Shown: piece after piece, positions 1 through 8,779 of the stretch | How the letters are laid out: every line of letters begins with the position of its first letter | Numbering within the stretch: the first letter of the stretch is position 1 | Source of the DNA: Sclerotiophoma versabilis | Taxonomy: Eukaryota; Ascomycota; Dothideomycetes; Pleosporales; Didymellaceae | NCBI GenBank assembly: GCA_012274445.1 | Contig: JAAROD010000093.1 | Span: forward strand, 1,240,001 to 1,304,000 | Length of the DNA stretch: 64,000 nt | Reading direction: 5' to 3' | Notes under the pieces: model-generated | What the model saw: the letters and a program-made list of their open reading frames with translations, nothing else | Databases searched by the model: none | Told to the model about the DNA's origin: nothing | Program-made: the position numbers and the translations under genes

Positions 1-305
1 ATCCAGGATCTACTATTTTCGACTGTATATGCATAGGATTTGGAGTAGGAGTATGCACATAGGGGCACTTAAGAGTTGTACTGGCGCCACATATGGTATG
101 TAAGGTAGCATAGATTGAGTACCTATTTACTTGCATAGCATCAAATACGATGCACATTCTTACCGGGCCATTTTCGTCGCCGATCCTTCATTTCGTTCGT
201 CTACCTTCTGAGTCTTCTTTTTCAGTGGACAGTCTACGCAATAGTGCTCTCAGTCTAACTTTGTCCGGTGCTCCATCGCCATACTCAGTTCCCACCTCAA
301 CCCAG

Positions 306-1049
306 CTAGGTTGTGCCTTGGTGAGCGGGTTTGTTCTCAAAGTCATCAACGCGCATCACTTGACATCTGTCTTCTTTTTCGTCACCCAAACCGTATCCGT
401 GGTAGTTACAACGGTTCAGGCGTTTCTTCCTGCCGTGCTGCAAGCGCATATACCTGAACGCAACACCAAGTAGAAAGCTGTGGGGAAGCCGAAATCGAAG
501 CTCTAGCTCCCCATTCTCCTCGGTGTCTGACCCTTCATGCCAGAAGTAGCAATGTGTATCGATCAATGCCTGAAGCACGAGGCTGTTGGGTTGCAGGTAG
601 TCGTATGCATATATGATTGTTTCGTAATAAGGCACTTGCCGGCCGAGAATCAGACTGTCCACTAAGGCGCTCTCTGACATTTTGAGAAATCCAGTTGCTT
701 GGAAACGGTCGCCAAACTCGCAAGCCTTGACTCTGGCCAGCTGCATCGTTGTATTCAGATTTAGCTCATCATAGAACCGACCATTCTTGGGGTATTGCTG
801 GGTGTAGAGCCACTCGAGAAAGATTTCGACTGCCCTAAAGGTGAGCGCACCCTCTTGAACTCCGCGCATTGGCTTACAGGTCTTGCAGTCGACGTCGTCT
901 AAGCGAATAGCCCTCTCTGCCGCTTCCTTCCAGTTTCCATTCAACGCCCTTTTGAAGTATTCTGAGTGCTGCAAGAGTAGTCCTGGGTGGACGAAGTATT
1001 CGACGTGGTCTGGGCCAATCTCGAGCTTGACTACGTCGTCGCGCATCAT
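306..1049 (-). CDS. BTB/POZ domain protein, copy 1
   Basis: Unnamed member of the large fungal BTB/POZ family (protein-protein interaction, often Cul3 adaptors); the partner is unknown. The N-terminus has the BTB signature: a VGP-like strand, then YFVHPGLLLQHSEYF, NGNWKEA and FLEWLY. I model two exons, 1049-878 and 829-306 (231 aa), with a 48-nt GTAAGC...GGGCAG intron. Splicing gives T-FEIFLEWLY, matching the neighbouring copy (T-FNHFVDWLY), so the intron position is shared. Unspliced reading is also open and would give 247 aa. The start is a double ATG right at the BTB fold. The C-terminal half is family-specific with no known motif. Confident as a BTB protein; function not inferred. Confidence 0.8.
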   Translation of the reverse strand: MMRDDVVKLEIGPDHVEYFVHPGLLLQHSEYFKRALNGNWKEAAERAIRLDDVDCKTCKPMRGVQEGALTFRAVEIFLEWLYTQQYPKNGRFYDELNLNTTMQLARVKACEFGDRFQATGFLKMSESALVDSLILGRQVPYYETIIYAYDYLQPNSLVLQALIDTHCYFWHEGSDTEENGELELRFRLPHSFLLGVAFRYMRLQHGRKKRLNRCNYHGYGLGDEKEDRCQVMRVDDFENKPAHQGTT

Positions 1050-1379
1050 TTCCCTATGACCATAATCAGGGTGTGGACGTAGTTGCCAGCATGCTAGAAA
1101 CTGACCCGTAGCGCCGTGTCACTACCTCCATTATCGCTGCGAAATCGGTGGAGGCTCTGAATGCCAGCTTCTTGTGGGATAGTTTGCGAGAAAAGCCGAG
1201 TGGCGAAAAGTTTCGTGAATGGCAAAGGTCAGTGCACAGTGAAGGGGAAGACGAGCAACGGCCGAGCCGTAAGTGACCTTCACCAATACTGTTTCTTCTG
1301 ATCAAATCGGCATTTGGAAGGTATTTGACAATAGGAAAATGGTGTATAGTAAACAGCAGGTATGAACACTGCGTACAAT

Positions 1380-1560
1380 GTCTCGATACTCACTCAACAA
1401 GCAAGCAAATGAGTAGTTGTTTGCCCAAATTCTTGTGGACAACAACATGACCTACCATCTCAACACGACGATGAGTGATGAGAAGGAACTAGCACAAGAG
1501 GTTAATGGTGGCTACGCCGTTGCGCGCATGATTACTATGGACGAATGAGGTTGTTTCTTT
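1380..1560 (-). pseudogene. Possible BTB N-terminal remnant
   Basis: A minus-strand stretch reads SFVHSNHARNGVATI, close to the start of the intact copy at 1790-2593 (MHSNVARNGEFATVI). After a stop and a frame change it continues as VVVHKNL, the usual BTB 'VHK.LL' strand, and then breaks again. No open frame of useful length remains. This looks like the first 40-50 codons of a lost third or fourth copy. Similarity was judged by eye over short segments, so this is tentative. Confidence 0.4.
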
Positions 1561-1789
1561 TGGTACTACTGTGTTGCAGAAAGATACCCCAACCGCTGTG
1601 CCGGCGTTCGTTGCGGAATTGAGGTTTCTGCTGAAAGGCGGACTGCCATGATGAGTTATGCCAGTGAAGATTACAAGCATGGATGTGAGTTGGAGGGACT
1701 ACTGGCGCACTTCAGAAGTAAATGTAAGCAGTTACATACACCGACGTGAGTGTGTGCACTCAACCCAAGGAAACCAACCCTCGGCCCAT

Positions 1790-2593
1790 CTATACGTTAT
1801 TGACCACCCCAACGGTTAGCCCAACGCCTTTGTCGCAAGTTCTGCACAATACTGTAGGTAATTTTGACTCTTCCTTCTTGCCTGTGTTCGTTTCGATGTC
1901 GTTGTCGTTATCTTCGCCTCCATTAAGATGATAGTCGTTCGCGTCGAGCGAGCCTTCAGTTGAGCAATTGCAAACCTCACCGTTGCGTACCATTACTCTC
2001 AATAAGAAGTCGTACGAAAGATTCTTGCGATCATCCTTCTCCTGGCCTTGATCATTCCTTAGCTCGTAAGTTCGACAGTGGACGTCAACCAGTAGGCGAA
2101 GGAGAACATCGTTCTCAGGCAAATTGGAGAAAGCGCGACTGATAATCTTGAAGAACGGCACGCCTCCATGTCCAGGCGACACGAAGTGTTCGATGAGCAT
2201 CTCGAGCACAGCATTCTTGAACTGAAGGGCCTTGGAGCGATCTGCAAAGATGTATGCATCGACCATCTGAATCTCCCATTCGCGGGAGGTATCGTCTGTT
2301 GCGGTCACAGCGGAGGGCAAAGTCTTCGCGTAGAGCCAGTCGACAAAGTGATTGACTAACACGGTCAATCTTACTCCTGTCAATATAACAAATATCGCAC
2401 GCTTACATGTAGTGCAGTCTACTGCAGAGAGCCAGACGGCGTGATCTCCCTGCTCACGCCACAGCCCCGCCGGTGCTCTCTCGATACACTCCGAGTTCTC
2501 GACAAGACATGTCTTGTAAATACTGTATCTGACTTTTTCAGACCCAATTATGACCGTCGCAAACTCGCCGTTACGAGCGACATTGCTATGCAT
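1790..2593 (-). CDS. BTB/POZ domain protein, copy 2
   Basis: Paralogue of the BTB gene at 306-1049. Two exons, 2593-2407 and 2355-1790, join to 250 aa; the 51-nt intron (GTAAGC...GTTAG) interrupts the same codon as in copy 1. The N-terminus reads MHSNVARNGEFATVIIGSE, then SAVDCTT and T-FNHFVDWLYA; ADRSKALQFKNAVLEMLI and RAFSNLPENDVLLRLL align with copy 1. The ATG at 2593 is the first in-frame ATG; the frame is open further upstream but has no earlier ATG. The C-terminus is acidic (NGGEDNDNDIETN). Same family uncertainty as copy 1. Confidence 0.75.
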   Translation of the reverse strand: MHSNVARNGEFATVIIGSEKVRYSIYKTCLVENSECIERAPAGLWREQGDHAVWLSAVDCTTCKRAIFVILTGVRLTVLVNHFVDWLYAKTLPSAVTATDDTSREWEIQMVDAYIFADRSKALQFKNAVLEMLIEHFVSPGHGGVPFFKIISRAFSNLPENDVLLRLLVDVHCRTYELRNDQGQEKDDRKNLSYDFLLRVMVRNGEVCNCSTEGSLDANDYHLNGGEDNDNDIETNTGKKEESKLPTVLCRTCDKGVGLTVGVVNNV

Positions 2594-3049
2594 CAGGTCA
2601 GTCTCAATTCTCAGACAGGGTACAACCTGACATACCTTGGTCTTTGGATATGCAGACTCATACTTGATGTTGCTCGTGGCTTGGGCATCAAATGGGTGTT
2701 GGAAAAAGGTCTCAGTGGAGTTCCGGCTAGTGAAGTCGGTGACAGTGGCCAGGTGCAAGCGCGGCTCTAAAAGAGGTCAAAGCGTAGTGAAGATGAAAGT
2801 AGAGTACATATTTTGAGATACGTCCCGTCACGACAGCTTTCGGCAGAGCTCTGTGTTAGAAAACAGTAGTCAGCTACGAATAGTTCCACGCAAGCCAAGC
2901 GCCGAAAGGTGGAAGCAAAGGCCATATACCTTCCAAGTCAAAGGGCACCTCCAGTTTCATCTCTTATCAATGCTTAGCTAGAAACTCAGTATTCGCTGTG
3001 TAGTACCATGACGCGGATCAAGAGATTGTGTAGAAGTTCGTTTCACTCC

Positions 3050-3560
3050 TTGATTTCGCAATTAGAGTTGCCGTCCCCAGGATGATGAAATACACACTGA
3101 ACTTCCGTTAACAGGTCCAGCAAAGCATCGTCTTCAGATAGATGTGTCGAAGCATGGATGATAGTCGGGAAGTAGGGGATCTTATCTATGAGCTGTCAAA
3201 TGGGCATCTGGAACACGGCGTCGTTAAACTCCCGAGCCTGTAAGCGGTCACCAAAGGCGTCGGCATTCACGCAAGTCAACGCAAGCTTTCAGCGAGAACC
3301 ACCAGGGCACCAGTTCTCATCTGAATCGGGTAGCTTCTGTTCGTGTAGTCAGTCCACAAAGACATCGACCAATCCTATGCCCCAACCTCGTCATCACGTT
3401 CAGGCCTTCCATACGCACAGAGCGGGTCTACCAGTGTCTTCAGCACCACGTGCTCCGCTGACAGGTTGTTGAAAGCGTGTGCCACGCTCTGGAATACGGC
3501 GTGTGTCCTTCGTTCGAGAGTGCCGTGCTTTAGTACTCTCAGCTGTTCCCATCGTTGGTA
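3050..3560 (-). pseudogene. Decayed BTB-family copies in tandem
   Basis: Minus-strand reading from about 3365 to 3060 keeps one frame and matches the two intact BTB genes: LVDVFVD-stop-LHEQKLP, then TCVNADAFGDRLQAREFNDA, then IPYFPTIIHA and LSEDDALLDLLTE. It is broken by three in-frame TGA codons (3349-3351, 3289-3291, 3196-3198). Just upstream, 3400-3560 encodes AHAFNNLSAEHVVLKTLVD, which corresponds to the C-terminal part of a BTB copy (compare RAFSNLPENDVLLRLLVD at 1790-2593). So the C-terminus of one copy abuts the middle of another, which points to tandem duplication with loss of sequence between them. Confidence 0.75.
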
Positions 3561-3599
3561 ATAGGGTTATGCTATTGCTGCGACCAGCGGCAGCGGAGC

Positions 3600-4284
3600 A
3601 ATGAGAGTTTTTGACGAGTAGTCAGCGCTCAAATAGAAACCTCTGGATTGGAGTGAACACGAGGGTGTTGACCCTGCTTGACAAGTTTACGACAGTTTTG
3701 ATTGCACTTAGGGTGAGGTGAAAGAAAGGATTGTAGCCCACAACTCAACGTCGTTTGCATGGTTGCTGTGTATCAAAGAAGGCGCTAACTTTAAGGTGTA
3801 CGCGCGAATTCATGTTTCTCTGGCGTGAAATCAGGATATGTCGTGTCGATGTCCAGTGGAACGCGACCCCAGGTCGTACAGTAACCTTGCACCCCTTGTG
3901 AACATACTTCGCACACATGTCAGCTACTGAATCTGTCTTGCAGCCGTTCGAGTTGTTCCAACACACAGTGCCACCACAAGCATGTCCAAAATCACCAGAA
4001 CACGAGAATCATTATCTGAGAGGAGGCTGCCAGCCTTGTAAGTCCAGCAAGAAAGATATTGTGACGTAGTCATTGATGACTATACTGCCGAAAGATATAT
4101 GTACATCTATGCGTGAGAGATTTTCATGTACAAACCCAAAGGCCGTGAAGGGCCAGCATTCCACCAAGACCAACGCCGCGCTTGCTCGAATTAATGTGAT
4201 AACAATGGAATCCAACTCGCTCAACTCGCATTACCATTTCGAAGCGTTCATCAAAATCAACTCAAACTGGTCTTCGCGAGGCGA
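3600..4284. other. Gap between BTB remnants and SUR7
   Basis: Only short frames without family resemblance are present on either strand. Part of it should be the 3' UTR of the SUR7 gene, which ends at 4285 on the minus strand. Nothing else supportable. Confidence 0.5.
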
Positions 4285-5310
4285 CTAACGACGCTTCCAG
4301 AACTTGACACCGCGTGCTGGATGAGTGCTCTTGGGCTCAGTCTCAATAACAGGGTCAGCCACACCGTCAGTGACACCCATCGCACGACCATCCATGGAAT
4401 ACGCCTTCTCGTTACCCCTCTTACGTCCAGTCTTCACATCTCGTCGACTAGCGCAGCAGCAGCAGAGTCCCATCTGGACCAACCACGCAAATATCGTCAT
4501 AGCGCTAGCTACCCACATGAACGCGAACATAGTTGTGCCAATCTCCGCACGGATGTTCAGCTCTGCCACACCACTAATTTTATCCTTAAAGATGATAAAC
4601 ATGACGGTTGCGACTACGGAGGCGACAGTTACGAAGAGCGCGTTGAGGAAGGCGAGAATCGCGACGGGGAGCGTAAGCCATCGTGTGAAGATGGATAGAG
4701 GCATCACAAATATGAGGACGAAGGAGAGGACGGTGCCGGTCAGGAAGAGGCCGAACATCCAGTTCGACACGATCCTAATAAGATCAAGGATGTCATTGAT
4801 GTCGGCAGGCAGGTTGACTGTGAGGCGTTAGATGTGAGGGGGTGGCTAGAGTGATGGATGCTTACTTGACGCTCCGGCGAGCAGCTCGTTACGCAGAATC
4901 TCGACAGGATTGAACCAGTACAGGGTCTCAGGTGAAGAGCAGTACGTGACGCCCTCATTCTTATAACCCTCGCAGAAATTCCACAAGCCGACTTGGTAAA
5001 AATCGTGTAGACCCAGTGTTTGCGCAATGGTGTTGATCAGGGCAAAGTTGGGCACCGACGATGGGACAATGTTGCTTAGGTCGAGGCGGATAAAGTACCA
5101 GTCGCGGAGCAGAGCTCGGTTGTATGTGCCGCTGATTTGCAGAAGAATGAGGAAGATAACAGCAATGAACAGGAAGAAGGATGTAACCAGGGCCCAGGTC
5201 TTGCGTGTCCGCGTTGCTTGCTTGAGCTGCGACTTTGTGAGTTCCGGATGGCCTGGCTCGACTGCTGTGGCACCCGAGTTCTCAGAGCGGCGGCGACCGA
5301 AGAGACCCAT
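4285..5310 (-). CDS. SUR7/PalI family eisosome membrane protein
   Basis: Four-TM plasma-membrane protein of the SUR7 family, which marks eisosomes and supports cell-wall and endocytic organisation. Exons 5310-4866 and 4817-4285 (48-nt intron, GTAAGC...TCACAG) give 325 aa. The order is: short basic N-terminus (MGLFGRRR), TM1 (about residues 38-60), an extracellular loop with the family-type GLWNFCEGY and a second Cys (YCSS), then three more TM segments from FGLFLTGTVLSFVLIFV to FAFMWVASAMTIFAWLV. A CCCC cluster, a likely palmitoylation site, follows TM4. The basic C-terminal tail ends at FWKRR. Length and topology fit the family. Which SUR7 paralogue it is cannot be told from this sequence. 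Confidence 0.9.
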
Positions 5311-6090
5311 GCTGTTCAGGAATCCGCGACGAATGTGCAGTAACGTTGAGTACTGGAGATGTGTAAAGTAAAGGTTCCTGTTATGAAACGAAATTGGTGT
5401 TGCGACTTCTGAATCCGGGGGCTCCCAACCTCATACGCGCGGTCGTTGGGGCGGTCTTAATTTTTATGGAGATGCACTTGGGCCAGCAAGCTATGACGTG
5501 GGTGCCCCTAAGGAAGGTGCTGCGCAACGACGACACGCAAGCCGCCGAGTGGTCGTAGCGATCTCTTAGGGACCGAAGCTGCGCCATCAATTGGTTGACA
5601 AGCGCACCGGCGTACTCAGAATACACGCTTGCGAGCGTTGAGAAAGGTTCTAGACTAACGCGTAAAGTTGAGGCTGGTGGTGACGTCGCATATCTTTGTT
5701 TAGACATCCTGAAGGCACGAGGGTGCTGGCTGTGCGTGTTGATCAAAGCAATGTTGCGCATCAACAGCACCGGATCGTCGTCAGCTAACACGTCGGTGAC
5801 GTGTAATAACACCATAGGATCTCCAACAGGGTAATTAATGGGGACGCGGATGATCGACATTGACGATGTTCTTCCGGCTGCGAAGCGTAAAAAATTCGAC
5901 AAGCGAGATCATAAGGCTGATGGCTGACGAGGCTTGCCGGATTCTTGTGCATCGTGAAAGCCACAAGCCACAGACGTCGGCGCGAGCCGAGATCGAGCAA
6001 GATGAGTTACAGTTCTTGGGTCGTATATCCGGGCAGCATCTCCATGTCAAGTTCTATATAAGTCTTGAGGTATTCTTAACATGTACCTCT
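5311..6090. other. Gap upstream of SUR7
   Basis: This is the promoter side of the minus-strand SUR7 gene and the 3' side of the cyclase remnant. A minus-strand frame opens at the ATG at 5860 and runs to 5381 (about 160 codons). It has no recognisable domain, a mixed composition, and ends only 70 bp from the SUR7 start, so I regard it as chance or leader sequence. Confidence 0.4.
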
Positions 6091-7285
6091 TCAGAACAGC
6101 GCCATACAGTTCGGCGGACTCGACACATATTGAACAGGGTTCCATCCGGTGTAGATACAAACGTCAAGAGGTTTGACACACAATTGTTCTTTATCAATGA
6201 CAGGTGAGAAGCAATCACCTTCACCGGCACACAGGCTTGTAATAAGTCTACGTTGCCTATGTAGTAATGCGTCGCTTTCATCGCATCTTGTATGCTTTTG
6301 CCTAGCTTGCCTATTTAATAACACCCCACCAGGCATGTTGAATGGCGCAATCGTCACAAAGAACGCCCACCGTTTTTCCTCTCTGCAAACGTCTGCCAAT
6401 CCTTCCAGGTTGAACATCTCCCCAATCGGCATGACCCAACCCGCTAGCAGATACTCGTGTAGTACAGGGCCCGGCTTCGAAGGAGGGAACACTTCCCACG
6501 CCACAGAGCCACCAGCCACAGCTGCAAAGCCTGTGTTCCATATCCAGCACAGTACATCTTCCGTAGCTTCGACGCCTGCATGTCACATTTTTGCTGAGTT
6601 GTCTGCGTAGCTCTTCTTGACCTCAGCTGTTAAGATAGTGTCCCATTCTTTCGTAAAGCCGGTCCTGACGAACAGAATATCGCCCTTTCGAAACGCGAGA
6701 TTGCATTCCCTAGCATTCTTCAAGATTCCCATAAGCTTGGTCTTATGGTTCTTCAACGTGGAGTACTCCACTGTATTCTTCTCGGCCCGTGATGCGTAAT
6801 CAGCGACTACACCGCGTCCAACGATGCCCTCTATGACCCGATGCTGGATATCAATGCGCATGTTACTGCGGTCCTCAATCTCCACGCCAGTGATACCGCC
6901 ATAGGAGACCCTCTGCTCCGGCCCCTTGCCCTCTGTCCCGGGCACGGCCTGTGAGAAGTGTCGCAGTTTGTCCCACTGGCAGCCTTGCTGGGGATGGAAA
7001 GCTTATGTGTCATCGTAGAAAAGGCTGTTGTAGCAAGGTACGATGGTATGCTCGAAAGGTTGACGGCCAAGTCCTGAAGTTTCCAGTTTGGGCAGCTCCC
7101 AGTTGAGAAACATGTTTACCGGGTTGGATCTCGTTGGCAGCTGCCTTGGCAACGGCTGAGAGCGTGAAAAGTGCAAGTTTTGCGAGTCCTTCCTCGCGAC
7201 TGCCTGGCACGCCTACCTAGACTTGCTTCTTGTCTGGAAGCTCATCATAAGACGTGTCGTAGATGGCGGGGTGCAGGGACGACAT
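6091..7285 (-). pseudogene. Cyclase-family (kynurenine formamidase-like) pseudogene
   Basis: Remnant of a putative-cyclase family enzyme (metal-dependent hydrolase fold of kynurenine formamidase type). Family blocks survive in order: YDELPDKKQ, AKAAANEIQPGKHVS, LNWELPKLE, CQWDKLRHFSQ, SYGGITGVEIEDRS, DIQHRVIEGIVGRGVVADYA, FRKGDILFVRTGFT, AGVEATEDV, AWEVFPPS, LHEYLLAGWVMPIGEMF, WAFFVTIAPFNMPGG and the terminal SSPPNCMALF. It is broken by TAG (7217-7219), an apparent 2-nt deletion near 7101, TAA (7003-7005), TGA (6583-6585), and a 198-bp insertion splitting NMPGG from SSPPN. Some breaks could be spliced around on paper, but the conserved residues run straight through them. All three stops are explainable as C-to-T changes. 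Confidence 0.85.
6128..6320. mobile_element. Short MITE-like insertion in the cyclase remnant
   Basis: 193 bp lie between the codons for NMPGG-V and V-SSPPN of the cyclase remnant. The ends are imperfect inverted repeats: TATTGAACAGG at 6128-6138 and CCTATTTAATA at 6310-6320 (9 of 11 match when inverted). Each end is flanked by ACAC (6123-6126 and 6321-6324), a possible 4-bp target duplication with one extra base on the left. The boundaries do not fit a GT-AG intron. It has no coding capacity of its own, so it would be non-autonomous. No second copy was noticed in this window. Confidence 0.45.
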
Positions 7286-7797
7286 GTTGATGGCAGAACA
7301 GGGTTTTTGGTCAAGGTACTCATAGATGATATACAATGTTTTTTCGAGTACACAACACGCGATAATGACTTGAATAGAACAGTGCAGAGAGGTCATTAGT
7401 CTATGAAAGAATCCCACTTGCCTGCATGTCGATTTCTCAATCGGTCCGCCATACAGATACTGGAATCACCCGTCAGAAGAGCGTAACCGAGTACCGCTGG
7501 AATTCTCGCGTTATAGAGGAGCTCTCACGCCAAGTTCCTTCAGAAGACGGCAGAGGTAAGGAACGGAGCCCAGAACGACTGTGCAAATCAACAGCCACGA
7601 GGCACAAACACGCTAAATCCAGGGTCCACGCGACTCCCGCCAAAATATCGTCATTGCATGTGAACACTTTCTTGAAGCTCACCAACACTGCTGCCTGCCC
7701 GAAATACCATCCCCCCAGACTCTGAAAGTACTGAGCTGGCAATATATCGTTACCACAGAAGCAACACAAGCTTATTTGCGAACTTCCTGCGTTCGTC
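7286..7797. other. Gap between cyclase remnant and next gene
   Basis: It contains a minus-strand open frame (7473-7820, overlapping the next gene's start) with a hydrophobic middle (GQAAVLVSF, VAWTLDLACLCLVAVDL). It resembles no family I know and may be a fragment of a lost membrane-protein gene. Left unannotated. Confidence 0.35.
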
Positions 7798-8539
7798 ATG
7801 GCGGCGACACGCCTGCGCAAAACGTTCCACTACCCGGACTCCTCAGACGATGAAGACACAGTCGAAGCTGGCATGGACGCACAAGGTATGTTATTCAGTT
7901 ATTATATGCTTTTCCTCTCATCTTCTCTATTGTCATACTTGTCCTCAGCGTACAATCTGACGTCTCCTAGACCAAGAGACCCTCCTCACCACCCTCCAAA
8001 CCCACGACACATCCTCAACCCAGCTCTACACGCTTCTCTTCCTTATTCTCCCCTCCTCCATCGCGCTGCTCACTTTACCCGGACTGCTCAGTCCTCCGAC
8101 GTTCGTGCCAAGTGCGCTTGCACTAGCAAGTCTCGCCGCGAGTGCATACACGCTGTATTTCCTGCCGCTCCCACCGCGCAGCGCAGGCATGATCATCGAC
8201 GGCCAACAAGCTACGACGGGGAAAGGGAAAAGGAACGGGCGAAGTAAAGGGCGCTACGGATCCAACATTAGTCCGTTGACGGCGCGGCAGGGGGAGAGAA
8301 AGGAGGTCCTCTGGCTGTCGGACGAGGTGCAGGAATTGCTGGCGCAGTATATCGTCCCCGCCAATGGACTGGTTTGCGGGGTGTTAGCAGTAATGGAGTT
8401 GGTGAAGGGTAGCGAGTGGCGCGAAGGTATGATGATCGGAGGAGGGTATTTACCTGGGCTGGTGTTGACTATTGTGCTGTGGGCAAGGAGAGAGCTGAGG
8501 GTCGTGGATATGAGTGAGCTACAACAGCTACGGTCATGA
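7798..8539 (+). CDS. Conserved-looking multi-TM membrane protein, unknown
   Basis: Two exons, 7798-7885 and 7971-8539 (85-nt intron GTATGT...CTCCTAG), give 218 aa. The N-terminus is hydrophilic (MAATRLRKTFHYPDSSDDED). About four hydrophobic segments follow: LLFLILPSSIALLTLPGLL, FVPSALALASLAASAYTLYF, YIVPANGLVCGVLAVMEL and YLPGLVLTIVLWA. Between the second and third is a charged loop ending in ERKEVLWLSDEVQELL. The second exon opens in frame at DQETLLTTLQTHD, which supports the splice. I do not recognise the family. The topology suggests an organelle or ER membrane protein, but nothing more specific is visible. Confidence 0.75.
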
Positions 8540-8779
8540 TCGCGACGATGGTGAAATCACAAAGTTATTGGCACTGATTGCAATCTGCTCTGAAGTGGCA
8601 TAATTCAAAGTGAATGGTATAGTGCATAACAAACATGACCTCAAAAAAGGGTATAGGTATCGTACGAAATGCCATCTACACTGTTGGACTCCTTTACTTC
8701 ATGCACTCGAGGATCTGGGCAGTCTGCACCGATCCAAGTCCTTGTCTCCATCATCCCCTCGAATGGAAGCATCGCCCTC

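Noticed and set aside
5381..5860. 160-codon minus-strand frame next to SUR7
   Set aside because: No domain, atypical composition, only 70 bp before the SUR7 start; insufficient support.
6121..6330. Reading the cyclase insertion as an intron
   Set aside because: No GT-AG pair restores the conserved GG-VSSPPN junction; the inverted ends and ACAC flanks fit an insertion better.
7473..7820. Hydrophobic minus-strand frame
   Set aside because: Overlaps the start of the gene at 7798, no family match and no start or splice context; may be a remnant but not shown.
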